Positions 35,317 to 45,141 are shown, numbered from the stretch's first letter. The stretch is DNA of 64,000 nucleotides from Paenibacillaceae bacterium (GCA_004134985.1 REGQ01000030.1:1-64000), one strand, 5' to 3'. Notes: a model not told the origin generated them from the sequence alone. Numbers and translations are program-made.

Positions 35317-36354
35317 ATGTTAATTCGCAAATGGCTCATCACAGCTCTTCTATTGTCTTTTTCAATCATGTTTGTGACAGGCTGCACAAACGCAAAAAAT
35401 GAAAATGAATCTCCAAATAGCAAAGCTCGAGAAAAAGTCGTCATTGGCTATTTGGCCATGTCAGATCCGCAAGCAGCTGCTGCTCAACTAGGCTTTTTTG
35501 AAAAACATATGGATGCGGACGTCACATTTCAACGCTTCGATTCAGGACCGGCGTCCTTGGCCGCCTTGGCGTCAGGTTCCATACAATTTATGACGGAGCT
35601 TGGAAATCCTCCTACAGCAAATGCAATCTCAAAAGGAATTCCTATTGAGATCATATGGCTGCTGGAACAATACACAACTGGTGTAGGACTCGTGGTTAAA
35701 GATGACTCAACCATTCAATCGCTTTCTGATTTAAAAGGCAAGAAGCTTGCAGTGGTAAAAGGTTCTACCGGCGATCTCGTTCTTTCGACTGCGCTGCACG
35801 CAGCCCAAATTGATCTTTCCAGCATAGACATTATAAATATGAGTCCCCCCAATATGGTAGCGGCTTGGAAAGCAGGCAACATTGAAGCAGCCATAACCTG
35901 GGATCCTGCAAAGTCGGAGATGCTTAACGACGGGGGAAGAGCCATATTATATGCGAAGGATCAAGAAGCGCCGGTCGTTAATCTGGTTGTCGTGAATAAA
36001 GATTGGGCCGCAACCCACAAGTCATTAGTCGAAGGCTTTATCAGGGCTGAAGTAGAGGGGATCGAATTTTTTGAAAATTCTCCGGAAGAAGCTTATGATG
36101 CGATTGCCAAGTGGAATTCGATAACAATTGATGATGTGAAGCAACGATTGAAAGGAATTAATTATGTATCACTAAACGACCAATTAACAACTTTAGGATT
36201 AGGCGCTCCCGAGCAGCCTGAACAATCGGTTGTATTTAAATCCCTGGATATGGCTATGCAAGACGGGTTTAGACAGGGGCAAATAGAAAATATTCCTGAT
36301 AATCTGAATGATTTTATCAATCGAGACTATGTAATGTCCGTCTTGGAAAAATAG
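35317..36354 (+). CDS. SsuA/TauA-type substrate-binding lipoprotein
   Basis: Solute-binding protein of about 345 residues of the nitrate/sulfonate/taurine family. The start at 35317 has GGAGG eight bases upstream; an upstream in-frame ATG at 35257 lies in the terminator region and is unlikely. Signal LIRKWLITALLLSF leads to the lipobox TGC (Cys23). The domain VVIGYLAMSDPQAAAAQLGF and GSIQFMTELGNPPTANAI are typical of the group that binds sulfonates, taurine or related anions. It is followed by matching ATPase and permease genes. Confidence 0.92.
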   Translation: MLIRKWLITALLLSFSIMFVTGCTNAKNENESPNSKAREKVVIGYLAMSDPQAAAAQLGFFEKHMDADVTFQRFDSGPASLAALASGSIQFMTELGNPPTANAISKGIPIEIIWLLEQYTTGVGLVVKDDSTIQSLSDLKGKKLAVVKGSTGDLVLSTALHAAQIDLSSIDIINMSPPNMVAAWKAGNIEAAITWDPAKSEMLNDGGRAILYAKDQEAPVVNLVVVNKDWAATHKSLVEGFIRAEVEGIEFFENSPEEAYDAIAKWNSITIDDVKQRLKGINYVSLNDQLTTLGLGAPEQPEQSVVFKSLDMAMQDGFRQGQIENIPDNLNDFINRDYVMSVLEK

Positions 36355-36384
36355 CAATCTCCATGGACGGGAGGAGGTATACTT

Positions 36385-37131
36385 GTGATTAATCTGGAAC
36401 ATGTATCGAAAATATACGATGGATCGAACACAGTCGCTTTGAGCGATATTCATGCACGAGTAGACAAGGGAGATTTTGTAACGGTCGTAGGTCCCAGCGG
36501 ATGCGGGAAAACCACATTGCTTAACATTGTGGCTGGATTTGAACTCCCCTCCAAAGGGAGGGTTTATGTCAATGATTCTCCGATCGCGGGCCCTAGTCCG
36601 GAACGAACCATGGTATTTCAGCAGCCCACTCTCCTTCCCTGGATGAATGTTCGAGATAATATTTCTTTTGGCCTGCGCCTCCAACAGGGCAGGAAAATTG
36701 ATTATCATCGTGTTCAGGAGCTTATTGAAATTATGGGTCTGAACGGATTTGAGAATCACAAAACCTTTCAACTATCAGGCGGGATGCAGCAACGCGTTGC
36801 TATAGCCAGAGCCATAATTACATCTCCTGCTATCATTCTTATGGACGAGCCTTTCGGCGCTTTAGACGCAATGACTCGGCAGGAATTACAGAAATTTTTG
36901 CTGGAAACCTGGTCGCAATTTAAATCTACTATTTTGTTTATTACTCACGATATTGAAGAAGCAATCCTGCTTGGTACGAGAATATGGATACTAACCTCCC
37001 GCCCGGGCAGGATCGCCAAAGAATTTCTGATTGAGCCGGAACAAAAGGCTGAGTTTCCATTATCGTTTGAGTTTCTGGAGCTTAAAAAGAAAATAACCGG
37101 CATGCTGCACCCCTCGGGTGAAGGTTTGTAA
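36385..37131 (+). CDS. SsuB/TauB-type ABC transporter ATP-binding protein
   Basis: ATPase of a nitrate/sulfonate/taurine-type importer, 248 residues. Walker A GPSGCGKTT, the Q-loop MVFQQPTLLPWM, signature LSGGMQQRVAIARAI, and Walker B IILMDEPFGALD are all intact. The start is a GTG with GGAGG in front. It follows the binding-protein gene by 30 bases and precedes the permease gene by 41 bases. It energises uptake of the operon's unknown substrate. Confidence 0.95.
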   Translation: MINLEHVSKIYDGSNTVALSDIHARVDKGDFVTVVGPSGCGKTTLLNIVAGFELPSKGRVYVNDSPIAGPSPERTMVFQQPTLLPWMNVRDNISFGLRLQQGRKIDYHRVQELIEIMGLNGFENHKTFQLSGGMQQRVAIARAIITSPAIILMDEPFGALDAMTRQELQKFLLETWSQFKSTILFITHDIEEAILLGTRIWILTSRPGRIAKEFLIEPEQKAEFPLSFEFLELKKKITGMLHPSGEGL

Positions 37132-37172
37132 CACAAGTTTAATGAGTCGGCAGAGGGAGGCGGATATTAACA

Positions 37173-38030
37173 ATGAAGGAACAATTCATACGATTCAAAT
37201 CTTCTGACCGGACAGGAACCAATTTGGCACCTGAAGCAAGTTCTGCTTCCTTATCCCAAAAATATACTTGGCGTTCTTGGCACATCAGGATTGCCGTATC
37301 CGTGCTTTTTCTCGTCATTTGGTTTGTCTTAACGATTGGTGAGAATATCTCTCCGGTGATTCTCCCCTCTCCTTCCAGAGTTGCAAAAACCTTTTGGAAG
37401 TTGCTAACGATAGGCTATCAGGACAACACCTTAATTCAACATTCCATTATAAGCATAGTTCGAATCCTGGAAGGGTTTGTCTGGGCCTCATTCACGGGCA
37501 TACTGCTTGGATTTTTTATGAGCTCAAACAAAATTGTGATGAGTATTTTCGATCCTATTATTCAATTCTTGACCCCGATCCCCCCATTGATCTATATTCC
37601 TTTGCTTCAAGTATGGTTTGGGATCGGCGAGTTGCCCAAAGTGCTATTAATCTATATATGTACACTTCCATTTGTCGTAATCGGTACAGTCTCGGGCATA
37701 CGCAGCACCAAAGAGTCGATGATACGTATGTCACAGTGCTTTGGCGCGAATTCATTTCAAACCTTTCGCTATGTAATTCTGCCCTCTGCCCTGCCAGAAA
37801 TAATAACAAGCCTGAGACTCTCGCTTGGTCGTTCCTGGACTTGTGTCGTGGCGGCGGAAATGATTGCTGCCTCCTCCGGCCTGGGTTGGATAGGGAACAT
37901 GGCTGGGCTGCAATTGCAGACTGATGTGGTTTTTGTTGCCGTGCTTTGTATAGCCATACTAGGGTTCACAATGGACATGCTTCTGAGGTGGATACATAGA
38001 TCCTTGGTCTTCTGGGATGGAAAATACTAA
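37173..38030 (+). CDS. SsuC/TauC-type ABC transporter permease
   Basis: Permease of 285 residues with about six TM segments after a 35-residue charged cytoplasmic head. It shows the family motif GIGELPKVLLIYICTLPFVV and the EAA-type loop SFQTFRYVILPSALPEIITSL. RBS GGAGG lies before the ATG. It is the last gene of the operon, closed by the hairpin at 38115-38162. No sulfonate monooxygenase (SsuD/TauD) follows, so the enzyme for this substrate is likely the upstream flavoprotein/ferredoxin pair. Confidence 0.94.
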   Translation: MKEQFIRFKSSDRTGTNLAPEASSASLSQKYTWRSWHIRIAVSVLFLVIWFVLTIGENISPVILPSPSRVAKTFWKLLTIGYQDNTLIQHSIISIVRILEGFVWASFTGILLGFFMSSNKIVMSIFDPIIQFLTPIPPLIYIPLLQVWFGIGELPKVLLIYICTLPFVVIGTVSGIRSTKESMIRMSQCFGANSFQTFRYVILPSALPEIITSLRLSLGRSWTCVVAAEMIAASSGLGWIGNMAGLQLQTDVVFVAVLCIAILGFTMDMLLRWIHRSLVFWDGKY

Positions 38031-38114
38031 CCATCGGCCTATCAGGCAAGCAGCAACAATAAAAATAATAAAAGAGTGCTGCTGCGGGTTCGCAGGTGTT
38101 TCCAATCGCCATTC

Positions 38115-38162
38115 AAAGCCGGATTTTTTATTCTAATTTTCAAAAGGTGCAAATCCGGCTTT
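38115..38162. terminator. Operon terminator hairpin
   Basis: Perfect 12-bp arms AAAGCCGGATTT / AAATCCGGCTTT with a 24-base loop that is T-rich, 84 bases after the permease stop. Confidence 0.65.
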
Positions 38163-38542
38163 AAAAAGCGACCACTTCGTTTTTCCAACATCCCTGCAAC
38201 CCTTCGCCGCCCTTCTCGCAGTAGGCAAGCACTGATTTTGGTTTTGAACCAAATTTTCAGTTAACTTTTCCTGCCCTCAGCAGAATATCAGGCTCGGATA
38301 TCGATGAAACTACCGAGCCCATGCGTTCCGCAGATACGATGAAGTCACGTTTTAAACAACCGCAAACAGGCACAAGTAACAGTATTGCAGACTGCCAGGC
38401 CATACCTGCCTAAGCGTCGCTTTGCCGTGTATTGAGCAAAATAGCGAACATGTGGCCGCATACCTTTCCCTCACACGACGTAACATTAATGCCAGTCAAA
38501 TGAAACGGTTGCTCATGCTGCAACGTCACACCAAAGCACAGT
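38163..38542. other. Intergenic region without an identified gene
   Basis: No convincing gene. A hairpin GGCTCGG / CCGAGCC lies at 38291-38319. Short open frames here overlap the end of the CocE gene in other frames and have no ribosome binding sites. Confidence 0.4.
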
Positions 38543-40234
38543 TCAGCATTCGAATTGGGACTCGCTTGCCAACGGCAGCTCGATGCGCGATGGCAGCGCC
38601 CCACCCCAGTGAATCGTCTGTACTGCCGCTATCCCCTGCCCCTGCTGCGCCCAATTGCCTGCGGCATTCTGATGCACATGATAAGCCGGGAAATTGGATG
38701 AAGACACATCAAGCCTGATGCGGGACCCGCGCCTCAGCTTCCAGATCATAGGCCAGCATTCAATCACCAGCTCAATCGTCTCCCCTGGCTCGTAAGCAAT
38801 CGTCTTTGGCGAGCCGTTTCGGTAAGCCAAGCTTGTAATTCCATCTGCGATGTTGTAAGCCTTCCCGTCAGGGAACAACTCGCTTATTTTAGCCGTAAAT
38901 GCCGTATCCTCTGCAGTGGAATCGACGAACAGCACAATCTTGATTTGGCCGGCAATAAGCAAATCTTCTTCTACAGGCGCTGACAGGAAAGTGATGACGT
39001 CAGGCCGGCTGCCTGGCTCCGGCTGCCTCACACTGGCCGCTTTCGGCAAGCAGGGCGAATCGCCATATACGGACAGCATGCCGCTGCCGCCTGCCGTCTG
39101 AACAGGATTGGCCGGATCATAGGTATACGAGACCGCGGATGGTTGTTGGCCGGGCGTACTTCCCAGCTCATTGTTGCCGTGTAAATACAAAGGCTTAGTA
39201 GCGTGCCGCGGCGGCCATGACCGCCAGTTCCCCCATTGATTTGCGCCGATGGTGTAGGAACGAATCACTCCGCGCTCGTTCGGGTACGGCGCTCCTTTGA
39301 GCATCGTATTGAACCAATCCAACGCAGCCTTCAAGCCCCCATTCGGTCCATCCGCCCAGCCATTGGGATAAGTGAGGTCGCCATAAGGCTCCATGGCATG
39401 CGACCACGGGCCGATAACCATCCGGCTTGCTTCACGGATTTCTGGACGAAGCTGCCCATAGGCTTCGAACATCGTATCGAGCGCAATGTCGAACCACCCT
39501 CCCGTCAAATGAACCGGTACGTTCAGCCTCCCCGGAGCCTGCTTCAGCTCATGCCATAATCCCGTCTGCCATAACGGATCGCCCGCTCCCGGGTTCGCCA
39601 GAAAGTCCTGATACCAGCCGAGCGTTCTGCCGAGCATCTGCTTGTCCATCTCCGCTTGGGGTACAAATTGAAAGGCTTCATTGGCCACCTCATTCGTATC
39701 CCGTCCCTGCCAATCCACGCCCGCATTCGTCACCGCCCAGCCCGTGTATATATCCGGACGAAACATCCCGTTCATATACATGAAACGATGCTGATCCGTA
39801 CCAAGGACAGACAGATAGAGCGTCTTCACCTCCGCGGGCAGCGCATCGGCCAGCACCCATTGATTAAACGACATATAAGAAGGCCCATACAAGCCAATGC
39901 TGCCGTCTTGCCAGGACTGCGCAGTTATCCAGACGAGCGTATCCAGTCCATCCTCCCGCTCATGCACAAACGGTTCCCAGGTGCCCTCGGATTCATTTCT
40001 CCCCCGGCATTCCTGATGAACGACGGCGAAGCCGTAACGGACGAAAATCATCAAGCCTGGATCACGCACATTGTCTGCATTGACATAAGGATTGCGCTGA
40101 ACAATAACCGGCCATGGCCCTTCCCCTTGCGGCAGCCATACATGCGTCATAAGCCGAACACCGTCGCGCATTGCAACGCGCTCGTCCCGCATCTCGCCCA
40201 ATTCGTGGGTATGAGCGTATTCATTATTAACCAT
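38543..40234 (-). CDS. CocE/NonD-family serine hydrolase
   Basis: Alpha/beta-hydrolase of about 563 residues in the X-Pro dipeptidyl-peptidase S15 / cocaine-esterase family. Ser in GLYGPSYMSF (residue about 119 from the chosen start) is the nucleophile. A cap and a C-terminal beta-jellyroll follow (RRGSRIRLDVSSSNFPAYH). The first domain begins VAMRDGVRLMTHVWLPQGEG, typical of the family. The start at 40234 is preferred since GGGAG lies nine bases upstream. It hydrolyses esters or peptides of unknown kind. Monocistronic, convergent with the ABC operon. Confidence 0.9.
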   Translation of the reverse strand: MVNNEYAHTHELGEMRDERVAMRDGVRLMTHVWLPQGEGPWPVIVQRNPYVNADNVRDPGLMIFVRYGFAVVHQECRGRNESEGTWEPFVHEREDGLDTLVWITAQSWQDGSIGLYGPSYMSFNQWVLADALPAEVKTLYLSVLGTDQHRFMYMNGMFRPDIYTGWAVTNAGVDWQGRDTNEVANEAFQFVPQAEMDKQMLGRTLGWYQDFLANPGAGDPLWQTGLWHELKQAPGRLNVPVHLTGGWFDIALDTMFEAYGQLRPEIREASRMVIGPWSHAMEPYGDLTYPNGWADGPNGGLKAALDWFNTMLKGAPYPNERGVIRSYTIGANQWGNWRSWPPRHATKPLYLHGNNELGSTPGQQPSAVSYTYDPANPVQTAGGSGMLSVYGDSPCLPKAASVRQPEPGSRPDVITFLSAPVEEDLLIAGQIKIVLFVDSTAEDTAFTAKISELFPDGKAYNIADGITSLAYRNGSPKTIAYEPGETIELVIECWPMIWKLRRGSRIRLDVSSSNFPAYHVHQNAAGNWAQQGQGIAAVQTIHWGGALPSRIELPLASESQFEC

Positions 40235-40377
40235 GATCAACATCTCCCTTGTCGCATGTAGAACGGCGTTTCTAATATGCTGCTACTTTAAGTCAACTTA
40301 TCTCGTCGATCTCTGTCTATTTTAATACAAGCGAAAGAGGAAAAATATTGATCATTTTTAATATCCAACCTAGCAAC

Positions 40378-40416
40378 AGACGCCTGAGCCCATGTTGCGA
40401 ATGGGCGCAGGCGTCT
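40378..40416 (-). terminator. Terminator after the Eis-like pseudogene
   Basis: Long stem AGACGCCTG-A-GCCCA / TGGGC-GCAGGCGTCT around TGTTGCGAA. It lies just past the end of the broken acetyltransferase gene. Confidence 0.75.
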
Positions 40417-40430
40417 CGTTATAGCTTAAG

Positions 40431-41646
40431 CTAGAAGAAATCTGTCAAATAAGGGACGCGATCCGGAATAAGCCTATCCAGTCTTCGGATCTCATCTTCA
40501 TTCCCTTGCAGCCGACCCACACGTTGAAGGAGCGGAGCACGCTTATAGCCTATCAATAAAGCCGACAGGGTCTGAATGTCGCACGACACGGCCAGCCTTT
40601 TCACCTCCGCTGGCGTTAAGTCCGCTTCATCCGGGAAGTTAGCTTCATCACTTTTGGTCACGTCGTGAAAGCCGCTCTCCTGCAGCCTCAGCCGAAATAA
40701 CCCGTTGTTCCACTCGGCGCAATCATCCGCTATCCGCAGATAGATCGGGCTATCGAAATCTCGGGGAGTCGTGTTTTCGGCGAATGCATACTCCCTTATA
40801 AACGAAGGGACATCGATAATTCTCATCATGAAGTAAGGCACGATTTCCTGCTTGATCCTCGGCTCCTTCAATAAAAATGGCATCACGTCGTCCGTTGGCA
40901 CAGTGCAGACTACTTCCTCCATCATAGAATCATGATTGGAGATGAAACGCCATATGCCTCGCCAGGCCTCCTCATTCAACGCGACCAACTCATGTACGAC
41001 AAGCGTTTTATCTGCTACTCGGTAATGGATGTAACCCTCGGCTCGCCCCTCAGCGCTTTCGTATACCGAGACCGAGCTTCCCTTCTTCGAGCCAAATACG
41101 CGGGACTGCCACCACGATTCCGTCCGCACCAGCGTAAGCTTCGTAAATCGGATTCAAAATTGCTTCTTCGCCCGTGATACGCACCATCCGGCTCCCCTCC
41201 GGCGCCTCCGGCTTGGGCAATTGACTCGACTTCAAGGAATAGCGGACATAATCAATGGAGGCTTCCCAACCATATTTCCGATAGAACGCGAACGAAAACG
41301 GCGAGAGGAAGGATACGCTTTGTCCCCTTTCTTTCATCGAACGGATGGCCTGTACCAGCAATTTACCGATCATTCCGCTCCTGCGATGCTCCGGCCAGGT
41401 CGATACAAAGGCGATACCTCCCATCCCGAACGCTCGCCCGTTTATCCGAGTATTTAGCCCAAGCACCGTAAGCTGGGCAGCCAGCTTTCCTTCCACATAA
41501 TATCCCCATGTCTGCTCAGAAGCGGAGCCTATTCCCTGTCGTCGCTTCTCCCGCTCCTCTGCTGAGAAGGTGCGTCCAAAAGCAAATTCCAATAACGCGA
41601 GACTTTGCTCGAACTCATCCGGCATTACTAATCTGATCTGCTCCAT
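40431..41646 (-). pseudogene. Eis-family GNAT acetyltransferase broken by a short deletion
   Basis: Enhanced-intracellular-survival (Eis) type acetyltransferase. The GNAT part has GGIAFVSTWPEHRRSGMIGKLL and FLSPFSFAFYRKYGWE; the second GNAT-like part and SCP2-type C-terminal domain continue in another frame from VRTESWWQSRVF. At about 41131 the reading frame jumps between IYEAYA and LVRTESWW. Family members have about six or more extra residues there, so about 20 bases seem to be lost. The remainder to FPYLTDFF-like C-terminus at 40431 is otherwise intact. The start at 41646 is MEQIRLV. It is likely non-functional. Confidence 0.82.
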
Positions 41647-41661
41647 AACAATGACCTCCGG

Positions 41662-41708
41662 TATCGCGGGCAAGCACCGGGTCATAAAACCCGTGCTTGC
41701 CCGCGATA
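41662..41708 (-). terminator. Terminator of the Lpl-type sugar transport operon
   Basis: Very long stem TATCGCGGGCAAGCAC-C-GGG / CCC-GTGCTTGCCCGCGATA with a TCATAAAA loop. It lies between the SBP stop and the start of the Eis pseudogene. Confidence 0.75.
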
Positions 41709-41731
41709 TTCGCCTATCCGTTTAGCTCAGC

Positions 41732-43282
41732 TTACTTGGCCGCGTTTAGCAAGCGATCGTGAGCTTCCTTGTAAATATTCACAATTTGCTCAACGCCCAG
41801 CTTGTTCTGCTCCTCAACGTATTTATCCCAGTCGCTCAAAGATCTGTTTCCTAGAATGAATTTGGATACGTTCTCGTCGCGGTTTTTGTTAAGCACATCG
41901 CCGACCGTGCTTAATATCTCCTGCTCCGCCGCGGTGAATGCCGGTTTAGGCTGCTGTACACTGTCGTAATTCGGCGCTTGCTCGTAAGCGCTCTGCAGTT
42001 CCGGTGAAGCGAGTAAAATATGCGCATCGTAGTCAAACCAGAGATACGTCCCGTCTGTCGCTAGTCCCGTCTTCTTCCGCAAATCGGATACGTCCTGATA
42101 ATCCTCGATAAACTTCTTCACTCCGCCTTCTGTCGCGTACGTCTCTCCTTCTTTCCCCCAGCTCGCCAGTGTCTTTCCTTCCTCTGAGTAGAAGAAATCC
42201 ATAAATTTAACGATATCCTTAATATTTTTGGATTTGGATGAGATCATGAAGCTTCCTTCCGAGATTTGGGTAAATGCGTTCTTCTGCGATCCTCCCGGGC
42301 CAGCAGGCGGCGCCATGAAGGCTAAGTTGAATTCCGAATTATCCTTGCGAAGCGCCGAATTAAAGAAATCGATGCGGCCAACATAGTCCAGTGTAATGAA
42401 TGACCGGTTCGTCGACATAATATCCTGCCAAAGCTTCGTATCGATCGTCAAGAAGTCTGGCGGAATCAGCTTTTCTGCATAAAATTTGTTCAAATACGTA
42501 AGCATCGTCTTGAAGTTTTCTTCCGTTGCCCCGTATCTCCACTCCTTCGCAACTTCGTCATAGTGCACGCTCGCTACATCAGAATTCATTGAAATCGGCG
42601 TATTAAAAGCCGCCCCGAAGTTCAGCAACGTTCTTAGTCCAAAGCGGAACGCCAGCGGATAGCTGTCTGGATACAAAGTTTTCAACTCTTGCAGCGTCAC
42701 GTAAAGTTCATCCCATGTAGCCGGCTGCTTCAGACCGTGCTTCTTGAATACGTCCTCGCGATACATCCAAATCATGCGATTCGTCTCCCCAATGCCCTGA
42801 TTCGGCAGCACGTACATTTTACCGTCTGAGGCGATCGTGTTTTGTACCGCATCTGGATACTTTTCCATCCACGCTTTGAAATTAGGCATCTCATCCACAT
42901 AATCCAGCACATTGGCAAGTGCCCCCTGCTCGCCATACTTGTCTGCGAGATGTTTTGTCTGGGTGAACATGAGATCAGGAAGCTTGCCTGATGCCATCGT
43001 CAGGCTAAGCGCATCAGCAAGCACTCCTCCGGAAGGCGTCTCAACCTCCATCCTAACCCCGGTTTTCTCCTCAAGATAGTCCCATACCGGCCAATCTGCA
43101 GAATACGGCCAGCTTGGATTGCTGTAGGTCAGGAAGGTGAACGTTTTCTTCGACGGAGCACCCGATTCCTGGACCGCTGGATTCGGTTCCTGCGGCGTGT
43201 TCACTTTATTCCCGCCGGAGCAGCCGGCGATTGTTGCGACCCCCATTGCTGTTACTAGCAAAGTCATCATCATCTTGCGCAT
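41732..43282 (-). CDS. LplA-type sugar-binding lipoprotein
   Basis: Large extracellular solute-binding protein of 516 residues. The lipobox TIAGCSG lies at the N-terminus. Family traits include the aromatic-rich VRMEVETPSGGVL, GYYVDEP-free mid domain, and EEGKTLASWGKEGETY typical of Lpl/YtcQ-like binding proteins. It is the third gene, after two permeases, of an operon on the minus strand. In this genus such binding proteins take up plant-polysaccharide oligosaccharides. The operon ends at the terminator at 41662. Confidence 0.92.
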   Translation of the reverse strand: MRKMMMTLLVTAMGVATIAGCSGGNKVNTPQEPNPAVQESGAPSKKTFTFLTYSNPSWPYSADWPVWDYLEEKTGVRMEVETPSGGVLADALSLTMASGKLPDLMFTQTKHLADKYGEQGALANVLDYVDEMPNFKAWMEKYPDAVQNTIASDGKMYVLPNQGIGETNRMIWMYREDVFKKHGLKQPATWDELYVTLQELKTLYPDSYPLAFRFGLRTLLNFGAAFNTPISMNSDVASVHYDEVAKEWRYGATEENFKTMLTYLNKFYAEKLIPPDFLTIDTKLWQDIMSTNRSFITLDYVGRIDFFNSALRKDNSEFNLAFMAPPAGPGGSQKNAFTQISEGSFMISSKSKNIKDIVKFMDFFYSEEGKTLASWGKEGETYATEGGVKKFIEDYQDVSDLRKKTGLATDGTYLWFDYDAHILLASPELQSAYEQAPNYDSVQQPKPAFTAAEQEILSTVGDVLNKNRDENVSKFILGNRSLSDWDKYVEEQNKLGVEQIVNIYKEAHDRLLNAAK

Positions 43283-43315
43283 TGTTTACCCCTCTCTTCT
43301 TCTGTAATTGATATG

Positions 43316-44182
43316 TCAACCTTTAATAGACCCGATCATCGCACCTTTGGCGAAATATTTCTGAAGAAACGGGTATACTACCAGGATTGGCAAAGTAGAT
43401 ACGATAATCGTTGCAAATTTGAGCGATTCTCCAACCAGTATCGTATCGCCCCCGACATTCGTCGCTTCACTGGCGTTGCTGGTGCCCTGGAGTACGATGC
43501 TGCGCAGCACCACCTGCAATGGAAACAAGTTTGAATCCCGCAAATACAACATAGCAGAGAAGAAGTTGTTCCACATCGACACCGCGTAAAATAAGCCGAT
43601 GGTAGCCAGAATTGCCTTGGATAACGGGAGCGCCAGTCTGAAGAAGATGCCGATGTCGTTCAACCCGTCTATTTTCCCCGCTTCTTCGACTTCCTTCGGA
43701 AGACCCGCAAAGAACGTACGCATAATAATCAAATTCCACGTACTGACGACCGTCGGTAGGATCATCCCCCAGATCGTGTCCACGAGTCCGTAACTTTTGA
43801 CAACCAGGAAGGTCGGAATCATTCCGCCACTGAAGAACATCGTGATGACGATCAAAATCATAAACCCTCTTTGGAACAGCATTTCCTTCTTGGAGATGGC
43901 GAAGGCGCCGGCAGCCGTGATGAGCAAGGAAAGGGTTGTTCCTACTACGACGTAGATGATCGTATTCATATAAGCTCGCACAATAAGCGGGTCCTGCAGC
44001 ACGACACGATAGACGTCAAAGTTTAATCCTTTGGGCCAAAAGTACACCTCTCCTTTGAGAACGTGTACGTCGCTGCTTAAGGATACGGCGATCATATAAA
44101 CGAACGGGTACAGTGTCGCAAAAACGACCCCGCCTAACAATACAAATAACACGATGTCGAAACCGGTTATTCTCTTCTGCAT
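43316..44182 (-). CDS. LplC/YtcP-type carbohydrate ABC permease
   Basis: Permease of 288 residues with about six TM segments. The EAA loop EVEEAGKIDGLNDIGIFFRLALPL is clear, and it ends FLQKYFAKGAMIGSIKG as in LplC/YtcP proteins. It lies 33 bases upstream of the binding protein and 17 bases downstream of the partner permease. As in other systems of the type there is no dedicated ATPase here. Confidence 0.94.
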   Translation of the reverse strand: MQKRITGFDIVLFVLLGGVVFATLYPFVYMIAVSLSSDVHVLKGEVYFWPKGLNFDVYRVVLQDPLIVRAYMNTIIYVVVGTTLSLLITAAGAFAISKKEMLFQRGFMILIVITMFFSGGMIPTFLVVKSYGLVDTIWGMILPTVVSTWNLIIMRTFFAGLPKEVEEAGKIDGLNDIGIFFRLALPLSKAILATIGLFYAVSMWNNFFSAMLYLRDSNLFPLQVVLRSIVLQGTSNASEATNVGGDTILVGESLKFATIIVSTLPILVVYPFLQKYFAKGAMIGSIKG

Positions 44183-44199
44183 TCTCTACCAGTTCCTTT

Positions 44200-45141
44200 C
44201 TACCATAAACTCGTTTCGCTCATTCTGCGACTGATCCAGTTTGCAGTCAAAATAAAGACGAGGTTGATCAAGCTGCTGAACAAGTCAATTGCCGTCGCAT
44301 AGCTGAAGTTCCCTTGTCCGAGACCTGTACGGTAAACAAATGTGCTCAGTATGTCCGCTGTCGCATTAACCGCCGGATTCATCATCAAGAATACCTTCTC
44401 GAACCCGATTTCCAGCACGCTGCCGACGTTAAGAATAAGCACGATGATGATAGCCGGTCGAATGCCTGGCAGTGTAACGTTTATGATTTGCTTCAAGCGT
44501 CCGGCTCCGTCTATTTTGGCCGCCTCATAAAGCTGCGGGTCTACCGCAGTCAATGCGGCCAAATAAATAATCGTCTCCCAGCCTACGTGCTGCCAAATCT
44601 CCGAAAGCACATAGATGCTTCGAAACATTTCCTCCCTCGCCATGAAGTTCACCGCATCGAAGCCAAGCAATTCAATAACATTGTTGACGATGCCGCTGGA
44701 AGGCGACAGGAATAGCGCGAGCATACCTACTACAACCACGTTCGATATGAAATGCGGCAGATAACTGACGGTCTGGACGAACCGTTTGAAAGCCATCTGT
44801 CTTACTTCGTTCAGCAGCAGTGCCAGCAAGATTGGCGCAGGGAAGCTGAAAATCAGCTTGTAAAAACCAAGCAGGAACGTATTGCGTAGAAGCTTTAAAA
44901 AGTCGGGACTTTGAAAGAAGAGCTTGTAATATTTCAGTCCCACCCAATCGCTTTGCCATACGCCCTTGAACAGATTGTAATCCTTAAAGGATACCACGAT
45001 ACCGAACATGGGGACGTATTTGAACATGATGTAATAAAGAAGGGTGGGGAGAAAAAGAAAAATTAAATATTTGCTATTTGCCCATTTTTTCAAAAAATCA
45101 TTTTTACCCTCTGTCAGTTGCAAACGGTTGTAACTGTCCAT
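44200..45141 (-). CDS. LplB/YteP-type carbohydrate ABC permease
   Basis: Permease of about 313 residues, first gene of the Lpl-type operon. The N-terminal part YLIFLFLPTLLYYIMFKYVP and the EAA loop YEAAKIDGAGRLKQIINVTLPG are diagnostic. The start at 45141 has GGAGGA six to eight bases upstream; an upstream in-frame TTG overlaps that site. The operon is divergent from a membrane AraC-type sensor whose start is about 440 bases away, as usual for this genus. Confidence 0.93.
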   Translation of the reverse strand: MDSYNRLQLTEGKNDFLKKWANSKYLIFLFLPTLLYYIMFKYVPMFGIVVSFKDYNLFKGVWQSDWVGLKYYKLFFQSPDFLKLLRNTFLLGFYKLIFSFPAPILLALLLNEVRQMAFKRFVQTVSYLPHFISNVVVVGMLALFLSPSSGIVNNVIELLGFDAVNFMAREEMFRSIYVLSEIWQHVGWETIIYLAALTAVDPQLYEAAKIDGAGRLKQIINVTLPGIRPAIIIVLILNVGSVLEIGFEKVFLMMNPAVNATADILSTFVYRTGLGQGNFSYATAIDLFSSLINLVFILTANWISRRMSETSLW

